In this document: positions 45,441-56,900 of the stretch, one piece after another | Position numbering within the stretch: position 1 is the first letter of the stretch | Layout of the letters: every line of letters begins with the position of its first letter | NCBI GenBank assembly: GCA_031002005.1 | Contig: JARYHS010009186.1 | Span: forward strand, 100,907,992-100,971,991 | Source of the DNA: Vandiemenella viatica | Taxonomy: Eukaryota; Arthropoda; Insecta; Orthoptera; Morabidae | DNA length: 64,000 nt | Direction of reading: 5' to 3' | Notes under the pieces: model-generated | What the model saw: only the letters and a program-made list of their open reading frames with translations | What the model was told of the DNA's origin: nothing | The model's database searches: none | Program-made: the position numbers and the translations under genes

Positions 45441-45970
45441 TGACAAAAAAAAAGAAGACCATTCATCATGAAAATGAATCTGTTTTTTGAGTTCATTTAC
45501 TATCATGATACAAAAGTTCCAAAATCTATAATATTTGGATAACGATAGAGCAAACAGCATCACACTTACACACACACACACACACACACACCCTCTAACA
45601 CAGTGGTGCTGTCAAATGTCAATTAGGTCCAAGGATTAAGATGTTTCACACATGTTGCTTTGATAATATGGTTCTGACATACTGATGCTACAATACTACT
45701 TTAATAAAGGTAGAATGGATAAAAATGGCCTTCAGTCACTAGAATGCAAATTTTATTGTAATAACGGACAATGGGCCCAATATGTTGAATGAATTCCTAA
45801 TAAAGCCTGATGATAATCCTGTGGGGTCTCATGTAACTGGAGGAATATATGATTGTAATACAATAAAATTTGCATTCTAGAAGATGCCACCATTGAAGGA
45901 TGCTCTAGAAGCAATTTGAATGAAGAAAGCAAGGAAGAAGACAATTTAAAACAAATTGCCAAACGTGTCT
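45441..45970. other. no gene; (AC)12 microsatellite
   Basis: A perfect (AC)12 lies at 45568-45591. An imperfect inverted pair around CTAGAATGCAAATTTTATTG (45740-45757) and CAATAAAATTTGCATTCTAG (45862-45881) suggests a small MITE or hairpin. Confidence 0.6.
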
Positions 45971-46484
45971 GAAACTGTGTGATTATTTTCGATCATTGAT
46001 TGTTTCCGATATTTCATATGTTGAAATAATAGAAGTAATAAGTTCCATTCATCTTAATTTTGCATTTATTGTTGTATTTACTATTGTTTTTTTATTAAAA
46101 ATAATGATAATAGTGTTTATGTTAACTGGTGAACATAATACTTATTTATTCATTTATTTTGTTTCTCCCATCAATTAAAGAGTTTTCATTTAATTATTTT
46201 TTTCTTATTTGTTATGGGGTATACTAATGAAACTGTGTGATTATTTTTGATCATTGATTGTTTCCGATATTTCATATGTTGAAATAATAGAAGTAATAAG
46301 TTCATTTCATCTTAATTTTGCATTTATTGTTGTATTACTATTGTTTTTTATTAAAAATAATGATAATAGTGTTTATGTTAACTGTGAACATAATACTTAT
46401 TTATTCATTTATTTTGTTTCTCCCATCAATTAAAGAGTTTTCATTTAATTATTTTTTTCTTATTTGTTATGGGTATACTAATGA
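45971..46484. repeat. two-copy tandem duplication, 258-bp unit
   Basis: GAAACTGTGTGATTATTTT begins both copies (45971 and 46229). The copies are almost identical. Most differences are single-base length changes in homopolymers or short runs (GGGG/GGG, T-runs, CTGGTG/CTGTG), with very few substitutions. Confidence 0.95.
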
Positions 46485-46534
46485 AAAAAATATATCACAT
46501 TGAGAAAAATGGCCCTTATCAACCCAATTCTTTT

Positions 46535-47110
46535 CAACTTTAAAATCTTTCAGTGTTATTGGTAAATTAGTCTTTATTTATCTTGGTAACTTATTCCAGT
46601 CCCACACCCTTGTGCCTGAAATTGAGTGCCTGCTTGTGGTCATTGTCATCGTTTCCTTCCAGGCAAAACTCCTAATTCTTACACCAATATCTTTCCAAAC
46701 CTCATCATCAATATACACCTTGTATACTCCCATGACTCTCTTCACACTCCTCCTGTCTTCTAATGAATCCCATTCAAGCTCCTCTACAACATCGGCTATT
46801 GATTGTGTTCTATAGTAATTTCCAGAGACAAATCTAGCAGCTCTCCTTGCACCCCCTGCAAATCCTGTATTTGATACCAAAAATGTGGGTCCCATACTAC
46901 ACCTCCATACTCAAGCAATGGTCTGATTAAAGTTTTGTAACACTTGCTTCTCTGGTACACTCTCCTACAGGTGAAGGATTTTGAAACCTATTCCTACAAC
47001 TTGACTAATGTGTTCTGACCAGATGAGTTTGCCATCAAATTTCACACCAAGGTATTTAAATTTTGGATCTTCAATAAGTAATTCATTTTACCTCACCTAT
47101 AATTTAGAGC
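46535..47110 (-). mobile_element. CR1/Jockey-like LINE fragment (family L-A copy 3)
   Basis: The minus strand reads RAARFVSGNYYRTQSIADVV, EELEWDSLEDRRSVKRVMGV, YKVYIDDEVWKDIG, then a shifted FRHKGVGLE-like end. Same family as 29137-29935, more diverged, with a small deletion near GFAGGAR. No 3' tail. Confidence 0.85.
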
Positions 47111-47307
47111 ATAATGAATTTAGTAGTGTATCTGTTTCTACCAAATAAATTAGATACATGTACAAATATATGGCCAAATGAAAATGCTAATTAAAATAAC
47201 TTAAAATGGGCATATAATTTCAGTACGATATCAGTTAAAAAATAGGTTGTTGCTGGAAGATGAAAAAGGAAAAGATTAATAAAATATTTTCCTTGATTTT
47301 ATGAAAA

Positions 47308-48307
47308 NNNNNNNNNNNNNNNNNNNNNNNNNNNNNNNNNNNNNNNNNNNNNNNNNNNNNNNNNNNNNNNNNNNNNNNNNNNNNNNNNNNNNNNNNNNNN
47401 NNNNNNNNNNNNNNNNNNNNNNNNNNNNNNNNNNNNNNNNNNNNNNNNNNNNNNNNNNNNNNNNNNNNNNNNNNNNNNNNNNNNNNNNNNNNNNNNNNNN
47501 NNNNNNNNNNNNNNNNNNNNNNNNNNNNNNNNNNNNNNNNNNNNNNNNNNNNNNNNNNNNNNNNNNNNNNNNNNNNNNNNNNNNNNNNNNNNNNNNNNNN
47601 NNNNNNNNNNNNNNNNNNNNNNNNNNNNNNNNNNNNNNNNNNNNNNNNNNNNNNNNNNNNNNNNNNNNNNNNNNNNNNNNNNNNNNNNNNNNNNNNNNNN
47701 NNNNNNNNNNNNNNNNNNNNNNNNNNNNNNNNNNNNNNNNNNNNNNNNNNNNNNNNNNNNNNNNNNNNNNNNNNNNNNNNNNNNNNNNNNNNNNNNNNNN
47801 NNNNNNNNNNNNNNNNNNNNNNNNNNNNNNNNNNNNNNNNNNNNNNNNNNNNNNNNNNNNNNNNNNNNNNNNNNNNNNNNNNNNNNNNNNNNNNNNNNNN
47901 NNNNNNNNNNNNNNNNNNNNNNNNNNNNNNNNNNNNNNNNNNNNNNNNNNNNNNNNNNNNNNNNNNNNNNNNNNNNNNNNNNNNNNNNNNNNNNNNNNNN
48001 NNNNNNNNNNNNNNNNNNNNNNNNNNNNNNNNNNNNNNNNNNNNNNNNNNNNNNNNNNNNNNNNNNNNNNNNNNNNNNNNNNNNNNNNNNNNNNNNNNNN
48101 NNNNNNNNNNNNNNNNNNNNNNNNNNNNNNNNNNNNNNNNNNNNNNNNNNNNNNNNNNNNNNNNNNNNNNNNNNNNNNNNNNNNNNNNNNNNNNNNNNNN
48201 NNNNNNNNNNNNNNNNNNNNNNNNNNNNNNNNNNNNNNNNNNNNNNNNNNNNNNNNNNNNNNNNNNNNNNNNNNNNNNNNNNNNNNNNNNNNNNNNNNNN
48301 NNNNNNN
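47308..48307. other. assembly gap (1000 N)
   Basis: Exactly 1000 N; true size unknown. Upstream exons of the SV2-type gene could be here. Confidence 0.99.
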
Positions 48308-51300
48308 GTATTTCTATCACTAATATAGAAATAAATTCAACTGGTCCTCCATGCGAGGTTGCCCCTATCTACTTTCAACAATCACTCTCTCACTTCTACA
48401 CTGTGCGCTTTTGTACTCAACAATGCTTCGTGAAAAACTGAGCCTTTACAAACAATTAAACATGCTTAAATAATTTTTTCGATTATCTTATTGCAAAATA
48501 CTTTATGCTAACTCTCAATATTACATCAACACATTAAATCTGCAACTGCCAATCCACTTCTATTAAACCTTCTGCATATTAATGCAATACAATACTGCCT
48601 CGCCACAACCCCAATGTATGTGTATGTGGTGTTGAGTAATATGTTCCTAAGGTAAGAAGTACATAATTTTATCTATTTGTTGAGAGTAATAATTGCTATC
48701 ATATAATGCAGTTTGGCAATTCTGCTTCACTGAAAATTACCTGGTGTCAGACTGACTAATTTAGTGTAATTCTGTAAGAGGAATAATTTGTCCATTCGGT
48801 AGTTGCTAAATTTACTATCATAAAACAGCCACAGAAAAACCACCACAATGACTGCCAATCCTTTACATCTTTCTTCTGCGACAATTACGTTTTTTATGTT
48901 TGATCATTTCATTTAAAACTGAAACATTTAATTTCATTCTTCTTTTAAATGGAAAATATTATTTTAAATAGTTATGTGGACTAATAAAGCTGCCACAACC
49001 TAAAGTTTTGTGGCATACCTAGTATTGGGTAAGCTATATGCAGAGAGAGTAAATAGGCAGTCTTAAATTTAATATATTTTGATGATATTGAGGATTAATT
49101 CAATATTTTGAAAGAATAAGATAATCAGAATAATAAATACAATTAATTATTTGAGAAGTCTGTTGTGACTTGGCTGCCATCCTTGGGGTGACCCTTGAGG
49201 TCACTCTGTCCGGCCGAGTGGTTAGACAAGGACAGATTGCCATACGGGATACATGGATTGGCGTCGAGCTTAGAAGACGACGATTGTTCAGATATGAGTT
49301 TTGTTAAACGATTATTACTTGGAAAATCAGGGATAATCATTGTTGAATATTTACATACTTATTTACGGTAAGTTTCTGAAGGCTGGTATACCAGTAACTG
49401 TACATATATTTACACAAAAAATGGAAACAGCTGTAAAACAGCATCTCAGGCTGAACTATAACTGTACTGTATGAACATGATAAAGCTGGTACAGTGGCAC
49501 CTAGCTAACCACCACTAAGTAATGGGAACGAAGAGAGGAAGCAAGCTTTGAAACATGGATACCTCTGACCCAAACATGGCAGGACTTTTGCGACACATTG
49601 AAACTAACTAGCCAATCCATTTCCATATCATCTGTAGTGCCTACCTACTGGTTTGCTGTCAAACATGTTTGTGGCTGTAATGGCTCCTTTCTGAGGCTGG
49701 AGGCCGCAGCCCGGTAGCTGCTGGCATCAACTCCTGGCTGCTATAGTGCTGCATAATACAATGCAACAATCAGACAGACTTCAAGCTAGCTGTGCTGAGT
49801 GTTTTACTAGGATAACCCTCACTCCACTCCAGCTGTTTGGAGAGGGCAAACCCTATTATCACCAAACTGCAGGCAGTCATAGTGCCAGCTTTCATTCTCG
49901 TTTCCACACTTGACAACTGCCAAATAGCTCGTGTTCTACTTTTTGGCTCCCGTAATGTTGCTTAATTTTGCACGCTCATGTGTCCTTGATCCCAACCTGC
50001 AAGAAATATTTAATTTTTACAAGGGAAACTTCTGGTTTTACTATAGTTCCATGAAGCATTGTTAAGCACAGAAGCACATAGTGTAGAGTAGTAAAGTGAT
50101 TATTGTAAAAAGTCTGAAGCTGGCGGTTGTGAGAGATGGAGGCAAAGTTATAGCACAGCATATGTGATAGTAACATGAGTCATGATTCCCTTTTACTATG
50201 AAAAAACTGGACATAAAAAGCACCTTGGTGGTGTGCTTTTAGTATTATAGTCATGTGTTTCAAGGAGAACTGTTAGCTGTTAGGAATTAGTGGTCTGAAT
50301 GGAATGTGTAATGTTGTTGGACCGAAGCATGGTTAGAATCTGCAGTTTTAAGAGAAGAAGTATGATAAGCCTTATCCATGGTCAAAGTAAATAATTTAAA
50401 TAGTTGTGGTGATGGGAAATATGTATACAATGTGTGATGAAAACCAGAATGAACTTTAAAGTGATCCATGTAATAATTTCTGGACATATTCAAACTTACA
50501 AGCCTAACAATCAGTAGCACATAACCACATACCAGTATTGCAAGCTCATACCTCATTTATTATATTCCCTGTTTCCAACAGTACACTAAATCGTCACAAG
50601 TTTAAGAGATAACAAATGATAATTCGGAACAAATAGTAGGTATAACTTTTAATTGAACTGGTGCCTATTTTTCTGAAATTTGTTTCTCCACATATGTACA
50701 TATGTACTTCTAATTTAGTTGTTAATTTAACAAAAATGTTAATTTGCATATGTTGAAAAAATATTACATCATTATATCTGATGTGATATGATATAATTGC
50801 TTATTGCGTGTAATCTTTATTTTAAATTGCCTTCAAAATTCTGGAGATATAACAAGACACTATTTCATTTTTATTTGTGATAATTACTAGCAAAATTTTA
50901 CCAGTAGCTCCAATTGGTTCGTATTTGTAAACTGTTTATATTTTAATTGATGTTTACTGTTTTAATTATTAGTTAGTGTTCTTAACTTTTCAGCTGCAGT
51001 ATTAAATCCTGAATTTTTGTGAAGGTGTATGTAGTTGTATCACTGTCAAATAAGTAATCTGAAGATAAAATAAAATTGACGATTTTTATGAAATAAAAAG
51101 CTGTATATGGTAAACTGATTTATTATACTTCCAGAATTAAAATTTTTGAAGATAATATTCATGATTTTTCATCTCAAGTAAATTCTATTCAGTTGTTTCT
51201 GTTCCTAATTTCTTCTTTTGTTACTCTTTACACTTATACGTAAGTTATCCATTACAATGCATTCACAGAAACATGATATTTCGGCACAGGGACTGATGTA

Positions 51301-51871
51301 CTTCAATAATAAGTCATATTACCTATCAACCAGTCATTCATGTAAATATTTGTTGTCACATTTGCCATGAGAGAATGGTTAAATTTGCTTCTTATTTGTT
51401 TATATTTCCTGTCACATGTATCTAGTAAAGACACAACTGGACTTACCAAACATAAATGCTTAATATTTTAAAATCGTTCCATAGCAGTACCTGAATTTGG
51501 AATTTTTTTTCTCATTTTAAAAGTATATGAAATACTGTTTTCTCATAAACATATTTAAGTTATAAAGAATATAAGTTATTAAAACAAACATAAGTATTAA
51601 TATTACTATAACGTCAGATGACTTTAACACAATCCTACATAAGAGTAATTGTCCAGGTGAGAAACAATACATCATGTCACTATGAATATAGTGTAAACAA
51701 TGAGTGAGTATAAAACATGTATTTCGTATTTACAAACACATTGATTTCTAATATTAGTTAAGAACTCACAATTTTCAATTTCAGTTGTTACATTTTGTGC
51801 TTGATCTTAATAAATTGTTAGTTGAAACTAAGGAAATAGGAACCAGTTTTAAGCAATATAAAGGACAAGGA
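48308..51871. other. no gene recognised; probable intron or upstream of SV2-type gene
   Basis: Mostly AT-rich. CCGGCCGAGTGGTTAGACAA at about 49210 looks like a tRNA-Ser-type A-box, but no B-box follows, so at best a SINE relic. I searched by eye for the TM1-TM3 segments of an SV2-type transporter and found none. Confidence 0.4.
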
Positions 51872-52060
51872 AAGGGATAATGACTCATCACTCATCAAAG
51901 TTGAAGGCTGTAATGAGTGAAAAACATATATGACAAACATTAAAATACACAATCTTTCAGTTTACACCTTATTCATGTTGTAGAGAATGAGTCACATGGT
52001 TTGGGAGTGTGCACACATTGAAGTTTATCGCATGACTGATGTGATAAACTTCGGCATGCT
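51872..52060. mobile_element. MITE-like repeat (family M-X copy 1)
   Basis: AAAGGGATAATGACTCATCA ... AAAGTTGAAGGCTGTAATGA GTGAAAAACATA ... GAGTCACATGGTTTGGGAG ... TGTGCACACATTGAAGTTTA ... GCATGACT matches 63590-63807 along its length. Ends are eroded here. Confidence 0.65.
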
Positions 52061-52173
52061 CTCTAGTGAATTACCAAAGCCCCACATTCTCTTGGTACAC
52101 TAATTTTATTAAGATTTTCATGAAATTTCAAAATGTCATAGTTTAATTTATTTAGAATCTTTTAAGTGATGAC

Positions 52174-52906
52174 TTATTTAATTTAATTACAATGGAGCAC
52201 AGGCTCCGGTGGCAATATCCCTACACACCCATCTTCCCCCTATCCTGCACCCACCTACATTTGCCCTCTACAAATTTTATCTTTAAATTCCTTCAAAGTT
52301 TTCGGTAAATTATTCATCATTTCTCTTGGTAACTCATTCCAATCCCTGACACCCTTACCTAAAAAAGAGAATCTTCCCACACCCTTGTGCCTGAAATTGA
52401 GTGCCAGCTTGTGGTCATGGTCATCTTTTCCCTTCCATGCACTACTTTTCATACCTATTGCAATATCTTTCCATGCCTCATCACCAGTATATGCCCTGTA
52501 CACTCCCATGACCCTCCTCATCCTCCTCCTGTCTTGCAATGAATCCCATTCCAGCTCCTTTATCATATCCGTCACTGATTGCATTCTGTGATAATTTCCA
52601 GAAACAAATCTAGCAGCCCTTCTTTGCACCCTCTCCAACTCCTGTATTTGATACGTAAAATGAGGGTCCCATACTACACTACCATATTCGAGCAATGGTC
52701 TGACCAAAGTTTTGTAACCCAATTCCTTGACTTCTCTCATACATCCCCTCATCACTCTCTCCAACAAGTGCAGAACTTTGAAACCTTTTGCTACCACCTG
52801 TCCTATGTGTCCTGGCCAGTTAAGTTTGTTATCAAAAGTAATTCCAAGATATTTGCATTTCAAGTGTCAGCAAGCAATTCTTTCCCCACCTTATATTCAT
52901 AATTAA
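52174..52906 (-). mobile_element. CR1/Jockey-like LINE, 3' end intact (family L-A copy 4)
   Basis: On the minus strand an open frame 52255-52863 (202 codons) runs from KCKYLGITFDNKLNWPGHIG to the end FKDKICRGQM, followed by the family 3' UTR (GGAGCCTGTGCTCCATTG) and an (ATTAA)n tail ending near 52174. Differs from 29137-29935 at only about 15 of 200 residues, so both are recent. A deletion separates the first codons (52863) from the upstream KVGKELLA part. Confidence 0.9.
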
Positions 52907-53508
52907 CCTTTTTTTCTCACAGGTTTACTCATTTAAGAGTTTATAATTTTTAACAGTTAAACATGGTGATGTCATAAAGCTTTGATACTAGAATTCTGTT
53001 TTTTCTCCCTTTAAATCTGGAACTACTGCTAAACTGTTATATTATTATTATTAAATTAATTTTTCTCTCCTATTCAAGCCTGTTTTTATCTTCTTAGCTC
53101 TTTTATTTAAAAAGATGAAATTGTTTTTTTTTATGAAATATCTCTTTAAATATAATTTTGAAAGTGTACAAAATACACCTTAAAGTTATTGTCAATCAAG
53201 GGTCTCTTAGTGGAAATGAATGCAACCAAATTCATTATGACAAAAAATAATCATATTTGAATCTTATATCTTTTATGAAAATGGTTTAGAATCAATTTAT
53301 AAAGTGCTTTATTGTTAAGAAAATTGATATAAAAGTTCTTTACTTTACAACTGTATGTGATTGAACCCTTTCTAAATCATTTAGCAAGATACCGGATGTA
53401 TAACAAGGTTATGTTTTGAGCTGAAATGTACTTTATTACTAAGAAGATGATTATAAAAGTAATTTTCTATATGAATTGTGGGTAATAAGCATCATGCTAA
53501 TTGCTTTA
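52907..53508. other. no gene; intron of SV2-type gene presumed
   Basis: AT-rich; a pair of loosely similar 120-bp blocks (CTTTATTGTTAAGAAAATTG.. at 53308 and CTTTATTACTAAGAAGATGA.. at 53430) suggests an old duplication. Confidence 0.45.
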
Positions 53509-53516
53509 GGCAAGAT

Positions 53517-53773
53517 CAGGGCCGGCACTAGGATTTTGGGGCCCGGGGTAAGCGTTCTTAGCAGTCACTTAACCAGTTGGGTGCACTTGGCCATTTTAAT
53601 CGGTTAGGGCCCTCCTTCTGACCAAATTGGTGACCTTTTTTTTTAGGGCTTTACAACTTGTCGAGCAGGGGCCCCTACAGTCGGTGATCAGGCCCCCCAT
53701 CAGGCAAGCAGCCTGCGGTACATTTGACCCACTTACCCCTCCCCCCCCCCCCCCCCTCCTAATGCCGGCCCTG
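53517..53773. mobile_element. hAT MITE (CAGGGCCGGC family) next to splice acceptor
   Basis: Ends CAGGGCCGGCACTAGGA and, inverted, CAGGGCCGGCATTAGGA. Exact 8-bp duplication GGCAAGAT at 53509-53516 and 53774-53781. 257 bp, G/C-rich, with a run of about 16 C near the right end. The right end is 47 bp before the SV2-type exon at 53821. Related to the CAGTACCGGATTAG MITEs at 25832 and 56539. Confidence 0.93.
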
Positions 53774-53820
53774 GGCAAGATAATAAATATCAATCTCATA
53801 AATACAAATTTCTTTTACAG

Positions 53821-53942
53821 CATGTTTGGTCCAAACTCTGTTCAGATGACTTACATATCAGAGTTCCACAACACAAAGTACAGACCAATAATATTAATGA
53901 TGTCAGGATTTTTTTATGCTGTTGCTGTACTCATCATTCCAG
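53821..53942 (+). CDS. SV2-type exon a
   Basis: Acceptor TTCTTTTACAG, donor GTAACA. Starts with the last base of a codon, then MFGPNSVQMTYISEF, and ends VAVLIIP plus one base. Loop and TM5. Confidence 0.9.
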
Positions 53943-56900
53943 GTAACATATTTTGTCTTAAATATGTTCTCACTAACACTATTTTTCAATGGAATGATCT
54001 TAATATTACCAACGATTCTTAACACTATAATGCAATAGGTATATGGAAGCAATTAGTTACATTATCATCTAAGTATAAAATTTTTCCTTTGTTTTCATGA
54101 TTAGTTTCAAATAAAACCAATTTGTTTACTTTTTTCTGAAATATGGAACATAGCTCTACAGTTAATCAATAAATGATTTATTCACTTTGGTTGTCTGTAA
54201 GATAGCATCAACATAAAACTAATGTTTATTTTTTATTTGTAAATGGGCTAAAACTATATCGGTTTATAATAAATACTGAATGTTAATTATCTACAATATC
54301 TAATTAGGACACAATTTTCCAATCATTAAAAATAAAAATTACCAAATTAAACAAAATTTTAGTTAAATAAAGAAAATTAAGGTGTTAGAAAATTAAACTT
54401 TTGACTTGAATAACTCATCTAAATATCAAATATAGAAATGAGAATTTTCCTGCAATTTCAATGGTTTTCCAGTTGATTTGTAAATGGCACTGTGATGCTT
54501 AGATTCATTCCATTTTTGATGAAAATGTCTCCTTAATCATCACATATGCCCTCCTGAATAAATAAGCTTTTACTTTTATTGATGTTGTTTGGACCAGACC
54601 TTTTATTTTCAATTATAATTTCTTCTATATATTTTTCTGTTTGATAATTAAAATCTTCAGTTTTTATGATTAATTTCTGAAATGCCAAGTAAATACTCAC
54701 CATCAATTACCACACACATCGTATCCTTTCCGCATTGAGTTCACATATTTCAAAATACACCAACTACATCACGAAGTTATTATCGTCATAATTAGGCACA
54801 GTTAATCGAAAAGTTAACGTCATTAATTGTTAATCCACTACTTAAAAAGTTAACTTCAATAATCATTAAAGTATTACATTTTTGCAAATTTAACACAAGT
54901 TAAAGTTAACCATCCAAGAGTAGAACTGATCTTCATGTATTGCAAATTACCACAAGCAATAACAAGGTGGTATGTACCGTGATTTGAATCAATAATACAT
55001 CCACCGAATGTCCTTCTGGAAATTGAGTTTTTACTGGGGTTCAATATTTCCACCACATATCAGATTCTTCAACATGTAGTGGAATCATGTTGGCAACAAA
55101 AAGGTTTGTAATACATCAGTCCACAACAGCTTGTAATATGATGGTTCCGATAGCTATGATTCCAAATTTTTTATTAACATAAGGTTTTATTAGCAGATGG
55201 CAATGAAAACAAATCAATTCTGCTGCTATCTACATCAGAAGAAGCCACAGCAATTGAAGAAGGCTTTGAATTATTTTTCTTTTTTCCTACGAGTTGGCTC
55301 TGCTTTTACTTTTTCTTCAAACTGTTCATATTTGGATATATACATTCTCTTTAAATGTTGCTTAAGATTATTAAGGCTAGATACGTGAGCCTTGATTGTT
55401 GGAAGTTTAGGTGAAAACAGTTTGAATTCATAAATCAACTGTTCTCCCACTCTTGATTTAGGTGTAACATAATCGTATAAATGTTTCCAAGGATTTTTAA
55501 TATTCTGGTTGCTATTGTTAGCAATACTGCTTTCACCAACCAATTGAGGAGCTTCAGTTTTCACAATGTAATAGTGTAATGAAGGTCAGTTTAATTTATT
55601 TCACTAATGAACAGCAAACCAATACAAATTAAAAAGTGAAATTTTCCTGATAGTATAAAAGGTAGATATAAAAATATCGAAATCAAATTAGAAATGAGCA
55701 GTGAGGGCTGGTTTGAAGACGTAAAATAGAAATGCTATAAATCTAGCTTTCCTGCTCACGCCCATGCCATGCCTAGCATAACAATAAATCACACTCGCAC
55801 TTTGCATTACCTATTATTCGTTCGCAATCCGCCTCACTGAAAGTACGAGCGTGGCATGGTGCCCAATTCCAACATACTAAATGATGTCAACTACCAATAT
55901 AACGGATTTAAGTAAATGGTAGTTCAATTTAACTTAAGTTAAGAAGACCATTACTGATTTTTTAGGTTAAGTTAAAAGTTACATTTTTGCAATTTTTTTT
56001 AACTTGATTAATTAACCATTAATGGATTAATTATATTCTGCCCAGCTATGATTATTATATAGACAACCATGGCTTAGTTTTCTGGCATGTTTCAAAATGT
56101 GATTTACCCACACTATACAAACTCTTACTTGTATATTGTTTTCCATCTAGACACTCCTAATATCCTTCAGCCCCAGAAAATATAGTAACTTTCTCTTAGC
56201 TAGAACAGCCAATACCACTACTAGATACTATGCATAGGCCCTTGCCAAAAATTTTGTGTTTTTTGGGTTGTGTGTTATTTTTTATTGCTGCTGCCATCCT
56301 CCCTGAGACTTTGCTGTGTGTTGGGTGTAATTTATCTGTGTGTTTGTTATAATGTTACTTCTAATTTTTGAACTTTTAGCTGATGCTGGGTATGTGAATA
56401 AGCTATGCTATTTAATTAAAAAAAACTTTTAAATTATATGTTGCAAATTATATTAGAATCTACACTTCTATTGAGTCAAAACACACACTTCACCAACACA
56501 TAAAAATTACAAAAAAATAAATAAAAAATTATTTAGCCCAGTACCGGATTAGCCAAATAGTAGTAGTTAGCTAATGCTATGGGCCCCACACCTTCAGAGG
56601 GGCCCTGCACCTTCTATGGGCCTTGCTCCTTCTAGGAGGGGGGCCCACCATGCCTAGGATTCTAGGGCACCTTTTTCACATTTGCTATGGGCGCTGTGCT
56701 TTTCTAATCCGGCTCTGATTTAGCCACAAGTATATATTATAAAAAGGTGTGTAATGCTGTAACTGAGTGAAATTGAGGAGGTATAAGAACAATCTTAAAA
56801 AATGTCTAATAAATAAAAACAGCTGAGAGGATGTAGCCTTCAAACGATTTGCATGGTGGCAAATAGTTCAAGAGTTCTCAAAGCAAAGAACAATGTCAGT

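Noticed and set aside
47235..48323. Frames of 340-361 codons
   Set aside because: Also artefacts of an N gap.
49195..49270. tRNA-Ser-like sequence
   Set aside because: Only an A-box-like string; no B-box at the right distance.
52255..52863. 202-codon frame as a host gene
   Set aside because: It is the C-terminal part of a LINE reverse transcriptase with family 3' end and tail.
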